From assembly GCA_964017185.1 (NCBI GenBank), contig OZ024869.1, forward strand, positions 64,680,931-64,744,930: a DNA stretch of 64,000 bases. The letters are read 5' to 3'. The stretch's first letter is position 1; every line of letters starts with the position of its first letter. The notes beneath the pieces were generated by a model. The model had not been told where the DNA came from. It saw nothing but the letters and a program-made list of their open reading frames with translations, and did not search any database. Below, in pieces: positions 36,281 to 47,914 of the stretch. The translations under genes and the position numbers were made by a program. This DNA is from Rugalucina vietnamica. Lineage: Eukaryota; Mollusca; Bivalvia; Lucinida; Lucinidae.

Positions 36281-37087
36281 TTTGGATTGTGATTGAGTAA
36301 TGATGTCAGCCTGATCATCTACCAAAACAAAAACTTCAAAATAGATGGCATAACACATGACAACTTAATTACGGGTGTATTCTTAACATACACTCAGAGC
36401 ACTCTCCACTCAAACTCATCCAGTCACTCGTGTGAGCGCATGACTGCTTGATTGGAATATGCACATGCCCCACTCGTACGCGAACGCAACTAGAATTTCG
36501 AGCAAACATTGTGTAAAGGCAACAACTCACTGAAGTGCTACCCGAAAAATTTTGGACCATTAGGCCATTCCAATTTATTTCTAAGTTTAGCATCCATGGG
36601 CGGGTTGGATTGAGGCTTAAATTTAGAAGAAATAAAAAACACAAATACATATGCTTGCCGATTGTGAAAATTGTATTGTACTTCCTGATTTTCGATGTAT
36701 TTAAGTTCTGGATAAGTCTGATTTAATTTTGTCTAGTCTGAGGACATTATAATCCAAAGTTTGTTCAATTAAATATCTTTATATTGTTTACCCAGTTATT
36801 TATGTTTTTTTGTATGTTAATTCTGCTTTTTTAGTAAAACAGGAAATGCTATGTTGTTTTTTCCCAGCTTTTTGTTTGTTTTTTCTGTATAGGTAGGAAG
36901 GTTTTGCTGACTAGGGTGGATGCTAAACATAGAAAAAAATTGGAATGGTTCTAATTTGTACCCACAATCTGTGTTCTGAGCAAAATTAAGAAAAGATCAA
37001 AAATTTTCTGCTGAACAATGCTGAAAATTTTCATTTTTTACAACTTTAAAAATCACTGTATATTACATGGGCATGTTTTCATAATGT

Positions 37088-37122
<35 letters not shown>

Positions 37123-38314
37123 CCTCTAAGAAGGTTTAGTACTCAGGAAGCATTAACTCCATCCCGACATTACTGAAAATTGATAATCAGGACGTAAAAC
37201 ATCAACCCATTTCCAACATCTAAAAGTAGAAAAAAATATAATTTTTATTGATTTTTTGCTGCACCTTTTTTCCTACCCAAAACTAAGACTTTTTTCCCCT
37301 GATTTTTATTTTCTTTTCTCACCTTTTTTATTACATATGACTTTTTTTTGTTAATTTCTGAGTTATACATGTACATGTAGTTTTGATAAAAATCTTGGTC
37401 TTGATTTTTTTGTGTGTTTATATGAGCTATGTCGCAAGAGACCTTTTTACAGTCCTGAATAAAAACCAGTAAGACAAAAATCTGATTATAGTTTTGGAAT
37501 ATGGTAAAAAGCTTTAAAAGGTTTAAAAAAGAATATGCAGTGAAAACAAAGGCATAGATCAGCAGTGTTGTAACTCCATAGCCGCAGATATGGTTTTAAA
37601 AGGCAGGTTTTCTCATTACTCAACTTGTTTCAAAACATGTTGTACCATAAACTCATAAAATTCTTAACTTAAAAAAAAAACTGAAATAGAACTTTGAAAG
37701 CCATTGCTTTAAGATCTTTATAGGCATTGATTGTCAGCTTATATTATCAATAATATATTAATAATACAGTGATTTTATATGGGTAAGTAGAAACTATATG
37801 GCAGTTAATGTGACTGACAAATATCACTCACACCTATTCAGTCCTAAATTTTAGAACTATTATGGTAGTCATAAGCAGCCAAGGTATAGCTTATCTCTTG
37901 TTATGACCAGCCCTCAGGGCATATTTTGTGTGTCTGGTTTTATTAATGTACAATATTTCACCTGTGGGGCTACATATGGGAAATGAAAAAAAAAATCATG
38001 TTAAAGTGAATGAATTATTTTATATAAAAGGATGGAATATTCATATATATAGGAATTGCTAGAATTTTGGGTAACTAATTATGATGGCATTAAGAACAGA
38101 ATATAGTACCCAGTTATACAACAAAAGCTTAGCAGGAACCTTTCTTTCTTTCTGTTTCTTTATTAATATCATACATGTGATACATCTGAGAAGCCATATA
38201 GGGAGATTTACTTTTCGAAATAGGAAGAATGATTAAACAAAGAAGGAAATTGTTGATTTCAAATAGGGAGATGTATACGTTATATATATAGGGAAATTTT
38301 GAAATTCGAAATAA
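36281..38314. other. AT-rich interval with simple repeats and fragments
   Basis: Contains a hairpin MITE fragment (36950-37087), a poly(A) run (37090-37122) and a family B SINE tail (about 37123-37210, AGGAAGCATTAACTCCATCC). Near 38195-38300 there is a loose repetition of AAATAGGGAGAT. No gene. Confidence 0.5.
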
Positions 38315-38674
38315 GGCCGTCCTTAAATGATTCTTTGTTTGCTGTGCTCCTACCCATCAATTTTAGTGTGGGTAGGTAGGTAGGTCATTTTTTTTTTGAA
38401 CCAGAAAATAACTTTATAATTTGCTGTATTAGTAGATGTATATGGATCAAAATAGGATATACTGAAGTTAAAACAGTATAATAAAACATTGTCAGAACAT
38501 AAAAAAGGTTTTGGAAATAATAATTTTGTGAAAATGAATCCTTGTTTTTAGTTTTTTGAGAAAAAAAAAAAAAAAAATATATTTCCCACAAAATGGCCAT
38601 AAAATTTTTTGGATAGGGCCAATTTTGGCGGGTAGGTAGGAGCACAGCAAACCAACAATTTTTTATGGTCGGCC
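38315..38674. mobile_element. PIF/Harbinger-like MITE, 360 bp
   Basis: The TIRs are about 46 bases long and include GTTTGCTGTGCTCCTACC on the left and its complement at 38633-38652. The outer ends are GGCCGTCC and GGTCGGCC. TAA is duplicated at 38312-38314 and 38675-38677. A 3-bp TWA-type duplication is the Harbinger pattern. Confidence 0.8.
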
Positions 38675-38797
38675 TAAGGAGATTTGCTGAAAAATAGGGA
38701 GATCCCTGCGAAATAGGGAGATATCACATACATATGTTAATATAGGTAACCAACCTAAGGTTGGAAAATTTGGTTGAATTTGCAGTAGATTTCTTAC

Positions 38798-39060
38798 TAG
38801 CTCACCTGAGCCGTGAGGCTGACAAGGTGAGCCATGATCCGTCGTCCGTCCGTTCGTTGTCCACACTTTTCAAAAGATCTTTTTCTCTGAACCCACTTGG
38901 CCAATCAAAGCCAAATTTTATATGAAGCATCTATGGGAAGGGGGGAACCAGTGTGTTTATAAATAATCCAGGTCACATGACCAAGAGGCCTCCATGCCCA
39001 TATATGGTAAAAACCCTTCAAAATTCTTCTTCTCTGGAACCACTGGATACAGAGTGTTGA
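38798..39060 (+). mobile_element. GCTCACCTGAG/GGTCAAGGTCA repeat, 3' truncated
   Basis: Starts TAGCTCACCTGAGCCGTGAG, carries GATCCGTCGTCCGTCCG and GGTCACATGACCAAGAGG, and stops at about 39050, where sequence related to the 9-bp-TSD element begins. Confidence 0.8.
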
Positions 39061-39069
39061 TTTCCACAT

Positions 39070-39780
39070 GTAGTGGTTATTTTTTGGGTTAAGGTCAATT
39101 GTGTGTTTTCTGAATTTACCCTCCAGACCTTTGTATAACAACATTTCTCCCTTTCTTATTATAGGGATTCCCTTTAAATTTGTCCAAGAATGCCAGTCAT
39201 ACCCCCAGGTGTATCTGAATAAAGACTTTTATCAACCTATTCTGTACATTTATCCGGATCATAACTGAAAAAAAAAAAAACATGAATATCTCAAATAATG
39301 AAATAAAAAATGTAGATAAACATGATAAAAAACTTAAAAAATTTCAAATGAAAATTTTTGAGTTTTTGGTCTGCATCAGGAAAACATGTCCATGTAACGT
39401 ATACCCCCTTGAACCCCACTTTTATGTAGCAAAAATGGGGTATACAGGGGTATACCTGTTTTTGCTCCAAAACATAGATTTTGGGTACACATGCAGGGGT
39501 ATACAATGTACTTATTTTTGCTCCATAACATAGATTGTGGGTAGACGTTAGAATCGCCTCGGCGAGGGGGTTCTAATGTGTACACACAATATATGTTGAA
39601 AAATATAAAAAAAATTCTGATGAAATTTTCAATTTTTACAGTAGAAAAAAAATCTCTATATATTACATGGGCAAGTTTTCATAATGGGCAAAATAGCCTA
39701 CAAGTGCATTACAGCTATTTTGCCCCGTCCGGCAGAATAGCTGCCAGGGGCTATTTTGCAGGGTCTGGCAAAATAGCCAC
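39070..39780 (-). mobile_element. partial inverted copy of the 33.6-35.3 kb element
   Basis: 39080-39230 is the reverse complement of about 33860-34020, and 39690-39780 reproduces the terminal modules (CAGCTATTTTGCC, CAAAATAGCCACTG). A hairpin MITE (39376-39690) lies between them. Confidence 0.75.
39376..39690 (+). mobile_element. hairpin MITE (CATGTCC family)
   Basis: Begins CATCAGGAAAACATGTCC and ends TTACATGGGCAAGTTTTCAT, which are inverted. It has the AGAATCGCCTCGGCGAGGGG hairpin and an internally duplicated GGGGTATAC segment. Confidence 0.78.
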
Positions 39781-40189
39781 TGCTTTCATTTTATGCACTT
39801 TTATAAAACCGAAAGGACTCATTTTATGTCAAATGAAGCTGTAAATGTTCTATTTGATAACATAGAACTTTTCAATGCAATGGTATATGACTATCTAATT
39901 ATTACATCTTTCTGTGCTTGAAAAATTGTGATTGTTTCAAGACAATTTTTTGTCAGCTGAGTTGAAATGTATTTATAGTTGGGGCACTTGGTCTCTATAG
40001 TCACTGAAAAGAAAAGAGAAGAATTACTATGGAAAATGAAAAAATCTTAGAGCAATATTGATATTGTTTTAGGGTGTGTGAACTTCTGTGCAGTGTATGC
40101 TTCTGTGCAATATGAAATCAGTGTACATGTACATACCGGTATAATAAATTATGCAGTACATACCTAAATCGATCATATTAGGCTATTAG

Positions 40190-40450
40190 CTACAGCAGCA
40201 TGGATCTAGCCAAGTAAAAATTCCAAGACAGGGCAGTATGAATGCAGCATACAGCAAGCAGTATGCTTCCAGGGTACGCTACAAAGAAGTATGTCAACAA
40301 TGTAGGTATATAGAAGCATACTTCCAGTGTATGCTGCAATGCAGTATATATACTGCAAATGCGCTGCGGAGATAGGGCAAATAAGAAGTATGAAAACAGT
40401 ATGATGCAGTATGATATCAGCATACGCTGCATTCCAGCATATGATGCAAT
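40190..40450 (+). repeat. GCAGTATG / CATACTGC word cluster
   Basis: Irregular iteration of GCAGTATG, AGCATAC and AGTATGC in both orientations, including the perfect palindrome GCAGTATATATACTGC near 40340. Confidence 0.75.
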
Positions 40451-40599
40451 TCCGTAAGGGTTGCAGTCTTGAATTATGCAGTTACGATTTAACTGTATAT
40501 GGTATTATGTTGGCATTTAGGACCCTAGGAATCATCTTGGTGTATTGGGCACTTCATGGTAAGATTGTAGACTAAGATATACATAATTTTAGGTCTCAT

Positions 40600-40735
40600 G
40601 ATCAGCGATGTAGATAACGATGCATACTGTTTATGTACACACGATTTTTTACTCTGTACGCATAAAAAATTCAGACCTGTGCATACCATGTACACAGTAA
40701 AAATCGGCGGTACGCAAACATTTTTCAGTTTTATG
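40600..40735 (-). repeat. dispersed repeat, inverted copy of 20705-20840
   Basis: TTTTTACTCTGTACGCATAA and ACCTGTGCATACCATG are the complement of the earlier copy. Confidence 0.7.
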
Positions 40736-41020
40736 CATGCCTTTAAATGACAATTTTCAACTAGTTTTGTCTGGCTCATCTGTCAAGAATCGAAAAGTAG
40801 TTACAAAATTAATACAGCTTTAGATTGTTCAATATTACATAGCATGCAATATATTATCTTCAGTAGTTATTCCATATACATGCTCTCTGTTCAGTGCCTC
40901 GGTCAGACAAATTTTTTACAGGGTTACAGGTCGAGTTTGGCCTTACCTATGACAAAGGTCACAAATTAACCCTGCTATTATGCTCATGGTCAGCAAAAAT
41001 ATAGTTTCCTATTATGTTAT

Positions 41021-42645
41021 TAGCTCACCTGAGCCGAAGGCTTAAAAGGTGAGCTTATAGGATTGCCATGCTCCGCCGTCCGTCGTCTTTGTCATTGTTC
41101 ACTTTTTCAAAGATCTTCTCCTCTGAAACCCCTGGTCAAATCAATGCCAAACTTCATGTGGATCATCCTTAGGAAGGGGGAACTAAAATTTATATAAATG
41201 GTCCAGGTCACATGACCAAGGTGGCTGCCATGCCCATATATGGTAAAAACCTTAAAAAATCTTCTTCTCTGGAACCCGTGGACCAGTTTCAATGAAACTT
41301 GGCATGTAGCATTGGGGAGTGGCCCATCATAGTTTGTATAAATCATGACCTTGGGTTGACCTTGACCTATTTCACGGCAAGGTCAACTTTGGTTACATAG
41401 GCTTTTAAATGGAAAAAAGTGAAAACATTGGATTTTTCAGGAAGTTTTGTGACCTGTGACCTCAAAGTTGGTAGATACATGTACATATAACTTACTGATT
41501 TAATGAAGTCATAGGATTATTCAAGGTCATCTCTTGACCTTTGCCAAAGGTCATTTACATATTAAATTTAAACATTAATTTTCTCAGGAACCAGTTTCAC
41601 CAATCAAAGCCAAATTTTATATGTGGTATCCTTAGGAAAAGGGAATCAATTTTTGTATAAATGGTCAAGGTCACATGACCAAGATGGCTGCCATGCCCAT
41701 ATATGGTAAACACCCTAAGAAATCTTCTTCTCTGGAACTGCTGGACCGATTTCAATAAAACTTGGTATGTAGCATCGGGGACTGGCCCATTATAGTTTGT
41801 ATAAATCATGACCTTGGGTTGACTATAAATCATGACCTTGGGTTGACCTGGCAAGGTCAACATTGGTCACATAGGCTTCTCAATGGAAAACATTGGATTT
41901 TTTAGGAAGTTTTGTGGCCTTTGACGTGAAAGTTGGTACATACATACAACTTATTGAATTAATGAAGTCCTATGAATATTCAAGGTCAAGGTCATCTTTT
42001 GACATTGGCCAAAGGTCATTTACATATCAAATTTAAAACTTAATTTTCTCAGAAACCACTTCACCAATCAAAGCCAAATTTTATATGTGGTGTCCTTAGG
42101 AAGGGGGAACCAAAGTTTGTATAAATGGTCCAGGTCACATGACCATGAAGATGGCCGCCATGCCCATATATGTGGTAAAATCCTTTATAAACAGTGGCGG
42201 ATTTAGAGGGGGTTCAAGGGGTTCGCTCGAACCCCCCTCTCGGCCCGAATTATTTTATCTTCATGGGGAATTTCAAGAGATCTTGTGTGAAATTAGGCAA
42301 ACGAACCCCCCTTTTCTAAGTTTGAACCCCCTCTTCAGAAATCCTGCATCCGCCCCTGATAAATCAACTTCTCTGGAATTGGTGGACTGAATTCAATGAA
42401 ACTTGGTATGGCTCTGGCCCTTCATAGTCTATATAAATCATGACCTTGGGTTGACCTTGACCTATTAAACTGTAAATTTAAACAGAAAGATCAAATATTG
42501 CCAGAATGATTTGAAAGTTGGTAGATACAGAAAGTTTATAGTGTTAACAATTATGAGAGTATTTGAGGTAAAGTTGGCCAACATGGCCTTAGCCAAAGGT
42601 CATTCATCAAAGACAAAATCTCAGGTGAGCGATATCAGGCCATTT
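41021..42645 (+). mobile_element. GCTCACCTGAG/GGTCAAGGTCA repeat
   Basis: Starts TTAGCTCACCTGAGCCGAAG and has three tandem body modules, each with CATGACCAAGATGGC-like and CCATATATGGTAAA words. It ends CTCAGGTGAGCG. A hAT-type MITE is nested at 42192-42358. Confidence 0.8.
42192..42358. mobile_element. hAT-type MITE, 167 bp
   Basis: Ends CAGTGGCGGATTTAG and CTGCATCCGCCCCTG are inverted with few mismatches. The interior has inverted GGGGGTTC / GAACCCCC segments. ATAAA lies on both sides. Confidence 0.83.
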
Positions 42646-42836
42646 CTTCTAGTGTTACATGCTGTCATCCTGTAATTATCTCTTTCGCAACTTTGATACT
42701 TCAAGGAAATGAACTTCATAAGCCATAGGCTTTCGTTCTGATCCTAATTTATACTGTATGTATATGTGTTGCTTATTTGCTTTAATTCAAATAAATATAG
42801 TTTAACCCAAAAATGGTTTACGTTTGTTTGTCACAG

Positions 42837-42930
42837 TGGAGATGAAGAAGAGTTACAGACAATCCGAGATGAGGAAGTGAAAGTTAGAAACCTGATACAG
42901 GAAACCCTAGTCAAGTCAGATGAACTCTGT
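42837..42930 (+). CDS. internal exon, unrecognised host gene
   Basis: The acceptor TTTGTTTGTCACAG precedes, and the donor GTAAGT follows exactly at 42931. The one open frame reads GDEEELQTIRDEEVK, then VRNLIQETLVKSDELC. It is charged and helical, probably coiled coil. The exon starts in phase 2 and ends in phase 0. It lies between repeat-filled introns and is itself not repeated, with balanced codon use, which supports a genuine host exon. I do not recognise the family. The upstream exons are not located with confidence; 22519-22638 is one candidate. Confidence 0.75.
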
Positions 42931-43194
42931 GTAAGTATTGGTCTAATTTCAGTTTGATTATTATTTCTTATGCTGGAAACAATACCTCAGCTTATAGTGT
43001 TAGTGCTTTATAAGCTGATGATTGGAGATACTCTCTGTAAGGCTGAAATCTTCAAATTCAGTGTGAGTCACATTTGTTCGACATTCAAATCAAAGTTTTT
43101 AATTTGAATTATCCACAAGTATAAATGATAAGCAACAAATATTTATTCCTATAAAAAGGCTTCATGTTCAATGGAAGTTTATCTTTTATTTCAG

Positions 43195-43260
43195 AATGAA
43201 GTGGCTAAACTAGCAGACACTAACTTCCCAGAGCTCATACTTGGTATTGACATGCAGCTG
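43195..43260 (+). CDS. internal exon, same unrecognised gene
   Basis: The acceptor ATCTTTTATTTCAG ends at 43194 and the donor GTAAGA starts at 43261. It is 22 codons in phase 0 at both ends, reading NEVAKLADTNFPELILGIDM. It joins the previous exon in frame. The intron between them is short (264 bases) and is the only intron here free of repeats. The sequence looks like a continuing helix. Confidence 0.75.
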
Positions 43261-43374
43261 GTAAGATAGTTTTCTGTATCCATTAAACTAAGGGTTTCTC
43301 ATCTTCCATCTTCCTGTGATCTGGGTGACACATACTGGACAATCACATTTCGGCTGTAATGAACATAACATCAG

Positions 43375-43617
43375 GAAAACATGTCCATGTGATAGTGAGA
43401 CAAGCCAAGTTCTGCTTGCGGGTGTGTCAGGTGGTTTTTCTCGGGGCTCTTCCGTTTTCGCCCCACCTACTGATTGGCCTGTCTCATATGAGCTGAAATA
43501 ATCTTGAAAGGGATGTTAAACTGAATTAAAAAAAAAAAACATGTCGGTGCAATGTATACCCCCTTTAACCCCACTTTTATACAGAAAAACTGGGGTATGC
43601 CGGGGTATACATATTTT
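43375..43617 (+). mobile_element. hairpin MITE (CATGTCC family) carrying a SINE insertion
   Basis: CATCAGGAAAACATGTCC at 43369-43386 continues after the SINE as AACATGTCGGTGCAATG at 43538. The repeated AACATGTC on both sides is the probable target duplication. Confidence 0.7.
43398..43535 (+). mobile_element. tRNA-derived SINE (family A), 5' truncated
   Basis: GAGACAAGCCAAGTTCTGC through CTGAATTAAAAAAAA matches the body and tail of the family A SINE; the tRNA head is missing. It lies in the intron of the unrecognised gene. Confidence 0.85.
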
Positions 43618-45632
43618 TAGCTCACCTGAGCTGAAGGCTGGCTCACAAGTGAGCTTATAGTATACCCATGCTCCGGCGTCCGTCCGTCTGTACGGGATCC
43701 GGCATCCATCCGTCGGCGTCCACAGTTTCAAAGATCTTCTTCTCTGAAACCGCTTGGCTGATCAAGTTGAAATTTTATGTGGAGCCTGTATGGGTAGGGG
43801 GAATGGAAGTTTGTTCACATCACCAAGATGGCCGCCATGCCCATATACGGTAAAAACCCTTCAAAAATCTTCTCCAGAACTGGTGGGTAGATTTCCATAA
43901 AACTTGATATGTAGCAACGTGGACTCCAGCCCATCATAGTTTGCTAAAATGATGACCCTGGGATGACCTTGACCTTTTTTTGCGGCAAGGTCGATTTTGG
44001 AAACATAGGCTTTTAAATGGAAAAAGGTAGAAACAATGGATTTATAGAAACTATTGCAGCCTGAGACTTGAAAATTGCTAGATGCAAAGTTGCAAACAAC
44101 TAATGGAGTCAAGGAAGGTATGTAATTAATTAATGTCAAGGTCATTTCTTGTCCTTGACCCAAGGTCATTGAAATATCATAACTAAGTCACAATTTCAAA
44201 GATCTTCTTCTTTGAAACTGCTTGACCGATCAGGTTGAAATTTTATGAGGAGCCTCCTTGGATAGTGGAATTGAAATTTTGTTAGCCACATAACCAAGCT
44301 GGCCGCCATGCCCATATATGGTAAAACCCTTTAAAAATCTTCTACTCTAGAACCGGTGGGCTGATTTCCAAGAAACTTGATATGAAGCATAGAGGACTCC
44401 AGCCCATCATAGTTTGCTAAAATGATGACCCTGGGATGACCTTGACCTATTTTACGACAAGGTCAATTTTTTCAAACATAGGCTTTTACATAGGAAAAGG
44501 CGGAAACAATGGATATTTTGGAAACTATTGCAGCCTCAGACTTGAAAATTGCTAGATGCAGACATCTAATGGAGTCGATGAAGGTATATAATTAATGTCA
44601 AGGTCATTTCTTGTCCTTGACCCAAGGTCGTTAAAATATCAAAAAGAATAGGTCACAATTTCAAAGATCTACTTCTTCGAAACTGCTTGGCTGATCAAGT
44701 TGAAATTTTTGTGGAGCCTCTTTGGGTAGTGGAATTGAAATTTTGTTCGCCTTATCTTGGTCACATGACCAAGATGGCCGCAATGCCCACATATGGTAAA
44801 AATCCTACAGAAATCTTCTCCAGAACCAGTGGGCCTATTTCCATGAAACTTTGTATGTAGTATTGGGGATGCCAGCCCATCATACATGTAGTTTGCTAAA
44901 ATGATGACCCTGGGATAACCTTGACCTATTTTATGGCAAGGTCAATTTTGGAAATAGGATTTTACATGGGAAATGGTGAAAACAATGGAAATTTTTGCAA
45001 CTATTGCAGTCTGAGACTTGAAAGTTGCTTGATGCAAACAACTAGTAATAGAGTCAATGAAGATATGTAATTTTAAGGCCAAGGTCATTTCTTGTCCTTG
45101 ATCCAAGGTCACTTAAATGTTAAAATTAAGTCACAATGTCAAAGATCTTCTCTGAAACCCCTTGGCTGATCAAGTTGAAATTTTATGTGAAGCCTGCTGG
45201 TGTAGTGGCATTGAAATCTTGTTCACGATATGTTGGTCACATGTCCAAGCTGGCCACCATGTCCATATATGGTAAAAAAACCCTTTAAAAATCTTCTTCT
45301 CCAGAACTGGTAGGCTGCTTCACAGGAAACTTGGTGTGTAGCACTAGGGACTCCAGCCCATGGTAGTTTGCTAAAATGATGACCCTTGGATGACCTTGAC
45401 CTATTTTACGACAAGGTGAATTTTGGAAACAAAGGCTTTTATATAGAAAAGGGTGAGAATAATGGATATTTTGGAAACTATTGCAGCCTGAGACCTGAAA
45501 CTTGGCAGATGCAGACAACTAATGAAGTCAATAAAGGGGTGTGAGTATTCATGGTCAAGGTCATTTCATGATGACTAAATGCTCCAAGATCAGGCTTCAG
45601 GTGAGCATTACAGGACCAATGGTCCTCTGGTT
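43618..45632 (+). mobile_element. GCTCACCTGAG/GGTCAAGGTCA repeat, four body modules
   Basis: Starts TAGCTCACCTGAGCTGAAGG and ends with GGACCAATGGTCCTCTGGTT. The body module of about 450-480 bases, with CCATATATGGTAAAA and TTGCTAAAATGATGACCC, is repeated four times in tandem. Confidence 0.85.
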
Positions 45633-46704
45633 TAGCTTACCTGAGCCGAAGGCTCACAGGTGAGCTTATAGGATAGGGAGGCACCCGGCCTCCGTACGTC
45701 ATCTGTCGTCTGTCCGTCTCCATCAACCATTTTCAAAGATCTTTTCCTCAGAAACCCCTTGGTCAATCAGAGCCAAATTTTATATGAAGCATCTATGGGA
45801 AGGGGGAACCAATGTGTATATAAATAATTTAGGTCACATGACCAAGATGGCCACCATGCCCATATATATTAAAAACCCTTGAAAAATCTTCTCCTCCGGA
45901 ACTGGCTGGCCAACTTCAACGAAACTTGGCATGAAGCATTGATGGCTCAAGTACTACAATGTGTATATAAATCATGACCCTGTGATGACCTTGACCTATT
46001 TTATGGCAAGGTCAACCTAGGTTGCCAATGCATTTGAATGGGGAAAACTTTTAAGATATCATTTAAAGTGAAAGTCTTGCAGGAAATGGGCAGTAGGACC
46101 GAATATTAATGATTTTGAACAAAATTGGTCCGCAGGAGCTCATATGCCCCCACCCCGGGGCAGTATACATGTATATTTCCATAATATTTAAACATGTTCT
46201 CCTCTTAAAACACTTGGCCATTCAAAGCCAAATTTTTATGCGAAGCATCTATAGGATTGGGTAACCAATGTCTATATAAATAATCCAGGTCACATGACCA
46301 AGATGGCTGCCATGCCCATATATGGTAAAAACCCTTCAAAAATCTTCTTCTATGGAACCAGTGGACTGATTTCAAAGAAACTTAGCATGAAGCATCAATG
46401 GCTAAAGTATCATAATGTGTATATATTTCATGACCCTGTGGTGACCTTGACCTATTTTACGACAAGTTCAACTTAGGTTGCCAATGCCTTTGAATGGGTA
46501 AAACTGTTAAAATGTCAGTTGAAGGGAAAGACCTGCAGGAAATTGGCCAATGGACAAGATATTGATTATTATGAAAAGAAAAATGGACACCAGATCTTCA
46601 TCTGCCCCTTTAATGTGGCTTTTTTCCATAATTTTCAAACATGTTTATTGGTATATACAACAGATCTCAGGTGAGTGTTTACAGGACCATTGGTCCTCTG
46701 GTTT
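45633..46704 (+). mobile_element. GCTCACCTGAG/GGTCAAGGTCA repeat, adjoining copy
   Basis: Starts TAGCTTACCTGAGCCGAAGG directly after the previous copy and ends GGACCATTGGTCCTCTGG. It has two body modules. Two complete copies lie head to tail in one intron. Confidence 0.85.
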
Positions 46705-46876
46705 ATGTATCCCAATATGGCCTTAAGCACATTGATATGTGTATCGCAATGTACTGATTGATACCTGGTTCAAGTTTATATTAAGATTTGCCATATCAGA
46801 AAAGTTGATTTGTGGTGTGTTCTCAATTTACTTTTTGAGAAAGATACATTTTTACATCAAATTATCTCCTATACAG

Positions 46877-47006
46877 GATTTACCTTTTGTGGACATTATC
46901 TCGGATCCAAAATTGGATATTATTGGATCCAAGACATTATATCACAAACAAATCAAGACTAATAAAATTCTGGCTTGGCCAGTAAACTGTTCAAAACTCA
47001 GCCTGG
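46877..47006 (+). CDS. internal exon, same unrecognised gene
   Basis: The acceptor TCTCCTATACAG ends at 46876. The frame starts in phase 0, matching the previous exon, and reads DLPFVDIISDPKLD, IIGSKTLYHKQIK, then NKILAWPVNCSKLSL. The donor is uncertain: GTGATT at 47007 gives a phase-1 end and a sensible last exon, while GTAAAC at 46982 is an alternative. The preceding intron is filled by two GGTCAAGGTCA repeats, a SINE and a hairpin MITE, and shows no other exon. Confidence 0.6.
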
Positions 47007-47218
47007 GTGATTGATGTTCACTTTCGCATTCAGACTCAGAGCAGGTCACATTTCCACACTTTCTGGGGTATTTGTAAATTTATCATTTCCATATACAGTA
47101 AAGGGTACTATTCTACTTTTGAAACAAGCTGTAAAATTTAGAAAATCTTAGAGAGCTAGCTAGCTCGGTAATGATGTTTGTTGCTGTCCATTTCATCCAT
47201 TTTCCTTTTGCATTTCAG

Positions 47219-47259
47219 GACAGAATGTAACCTGGTGCATTGATGTTACTGCTCCATGA
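47219..47259 (+). CDS. terminal exon with stop, same unrecognised gene
   Basis: A strong polypyrimidine tract (CATTTTCCTTTTGCATTTCAG) precedes. Joined to the phase-1 donor at 47006 it reads GQNVTWCIDVTAP, then TGA at 47257-47259. With the alternative donor the frame also ends almost at once. The transcription unit thus stops 35 bases before a Kolobok element, so its 3' UTR probably reads into that element. Confidence 0.55.
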
Positions 47260-47325
47260 GAAATTCTGTTCATATAACAAACAGGAAGACTTAAAGGGAC
47301 TAGAGTAAACTATTATATTTCTACG

Positions 47326-47331
47326 AATAAA
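47326..47331 (+). promoter_or_regulatory. AATAAA poly(A) signal inside the Kolobok terminal repeat
   Basis: The only AATAAA within 100 bases after the host gene stop (47257) lies 32 bases inside the transposon end, oriented with the gene. Confidence 0.45.
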
Positions 47332-47503
47332 TGATTTTATTTGGTGGTATTTAATGTCCTTATTAAGATCCCGTGAAGTATTTTGTTATTTTCTGTCGAA
47401 TTATGACTTTTAAATAGGTTTTAAAATCGAAATTCCTTATTTTTCAAAAAACGCTACCGCGGTTATCTCCCCTGAAAATCGATAACCTAGAGGGCGCTTA
47501 TAC

Positions 47504-47525
47504 CTGCTCTGTGACGTCACAGTCG
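47504..47525. promoter_or_regulatory. conserved CRE-like palindrome in Kolobok terminal repeat
   Basis: GTGACGTCACAGTCGAA occurs at 47511-47527 and, inverted, at about 54390-54406. It is the longest perfect block between the two terminal repeats and contains the CREB/ATF core TGACGTCA. It could be a promoter element for the THAP exon or a transposase-binding site. Confidence 0.5.
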
Positions 47526-47640
47526 AACCTGAAAGTCTTCGAGAACCTGCGAGAGTCATTAAGCGTGTGTTTTTAAATGTGTGAAGTTACAATTAGTGAT
47601 TTAATTTATTAGAAAATTAATTATAATCATGGTTTTACAG

Positions 47641-47914
47641 ATTCTAAAACTCATAAGATTAGCATGTATCTAAAGCTTTCCAAAGAAGGAGAATGATAAT
47701 TCTCGCAGACAAGTTTGGATTAATTGCCTTAGCTACGAAGAAGTTCGCGCCGAATAAATATTCAACCCTGTGTGCCAAGCATTTTGAGCCAGTTCAAAAT
47801 ATCGAGAGTGCTGAACAAATTGGATATGGTGAAGATTTCCGATTGTATCCGGACGCCGTTCCAACCATTTCGAAAATCCCAACGACATCGGATGATCGGC
47901 AAAACACGAGTTGA
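47641..47914 (+). pseudogene. Kolobok THAP-domain exon, decayed
   Basis: From 47693 the frame reads MIILADKFGLIALATKKFAP, NKYSTLCAKHFEP and then GYGEDFRLYPDAVPTISKIP. The LC..HF pair is the second half of the C2CH zinc site, and the AVPT box ends the THAP domain. The upstream piece (SKTHKISMYLKLSKEGE, 47643-47693) is in another frame and ends in a stop, so a frameshift separates them. The first zinc-binding cysteine pair is not visible. The frame ends at TGA 47912. The THAP domain is the DNA-binding part of such transposases; this copy is not functional as it stands. Confidence 0.75.
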
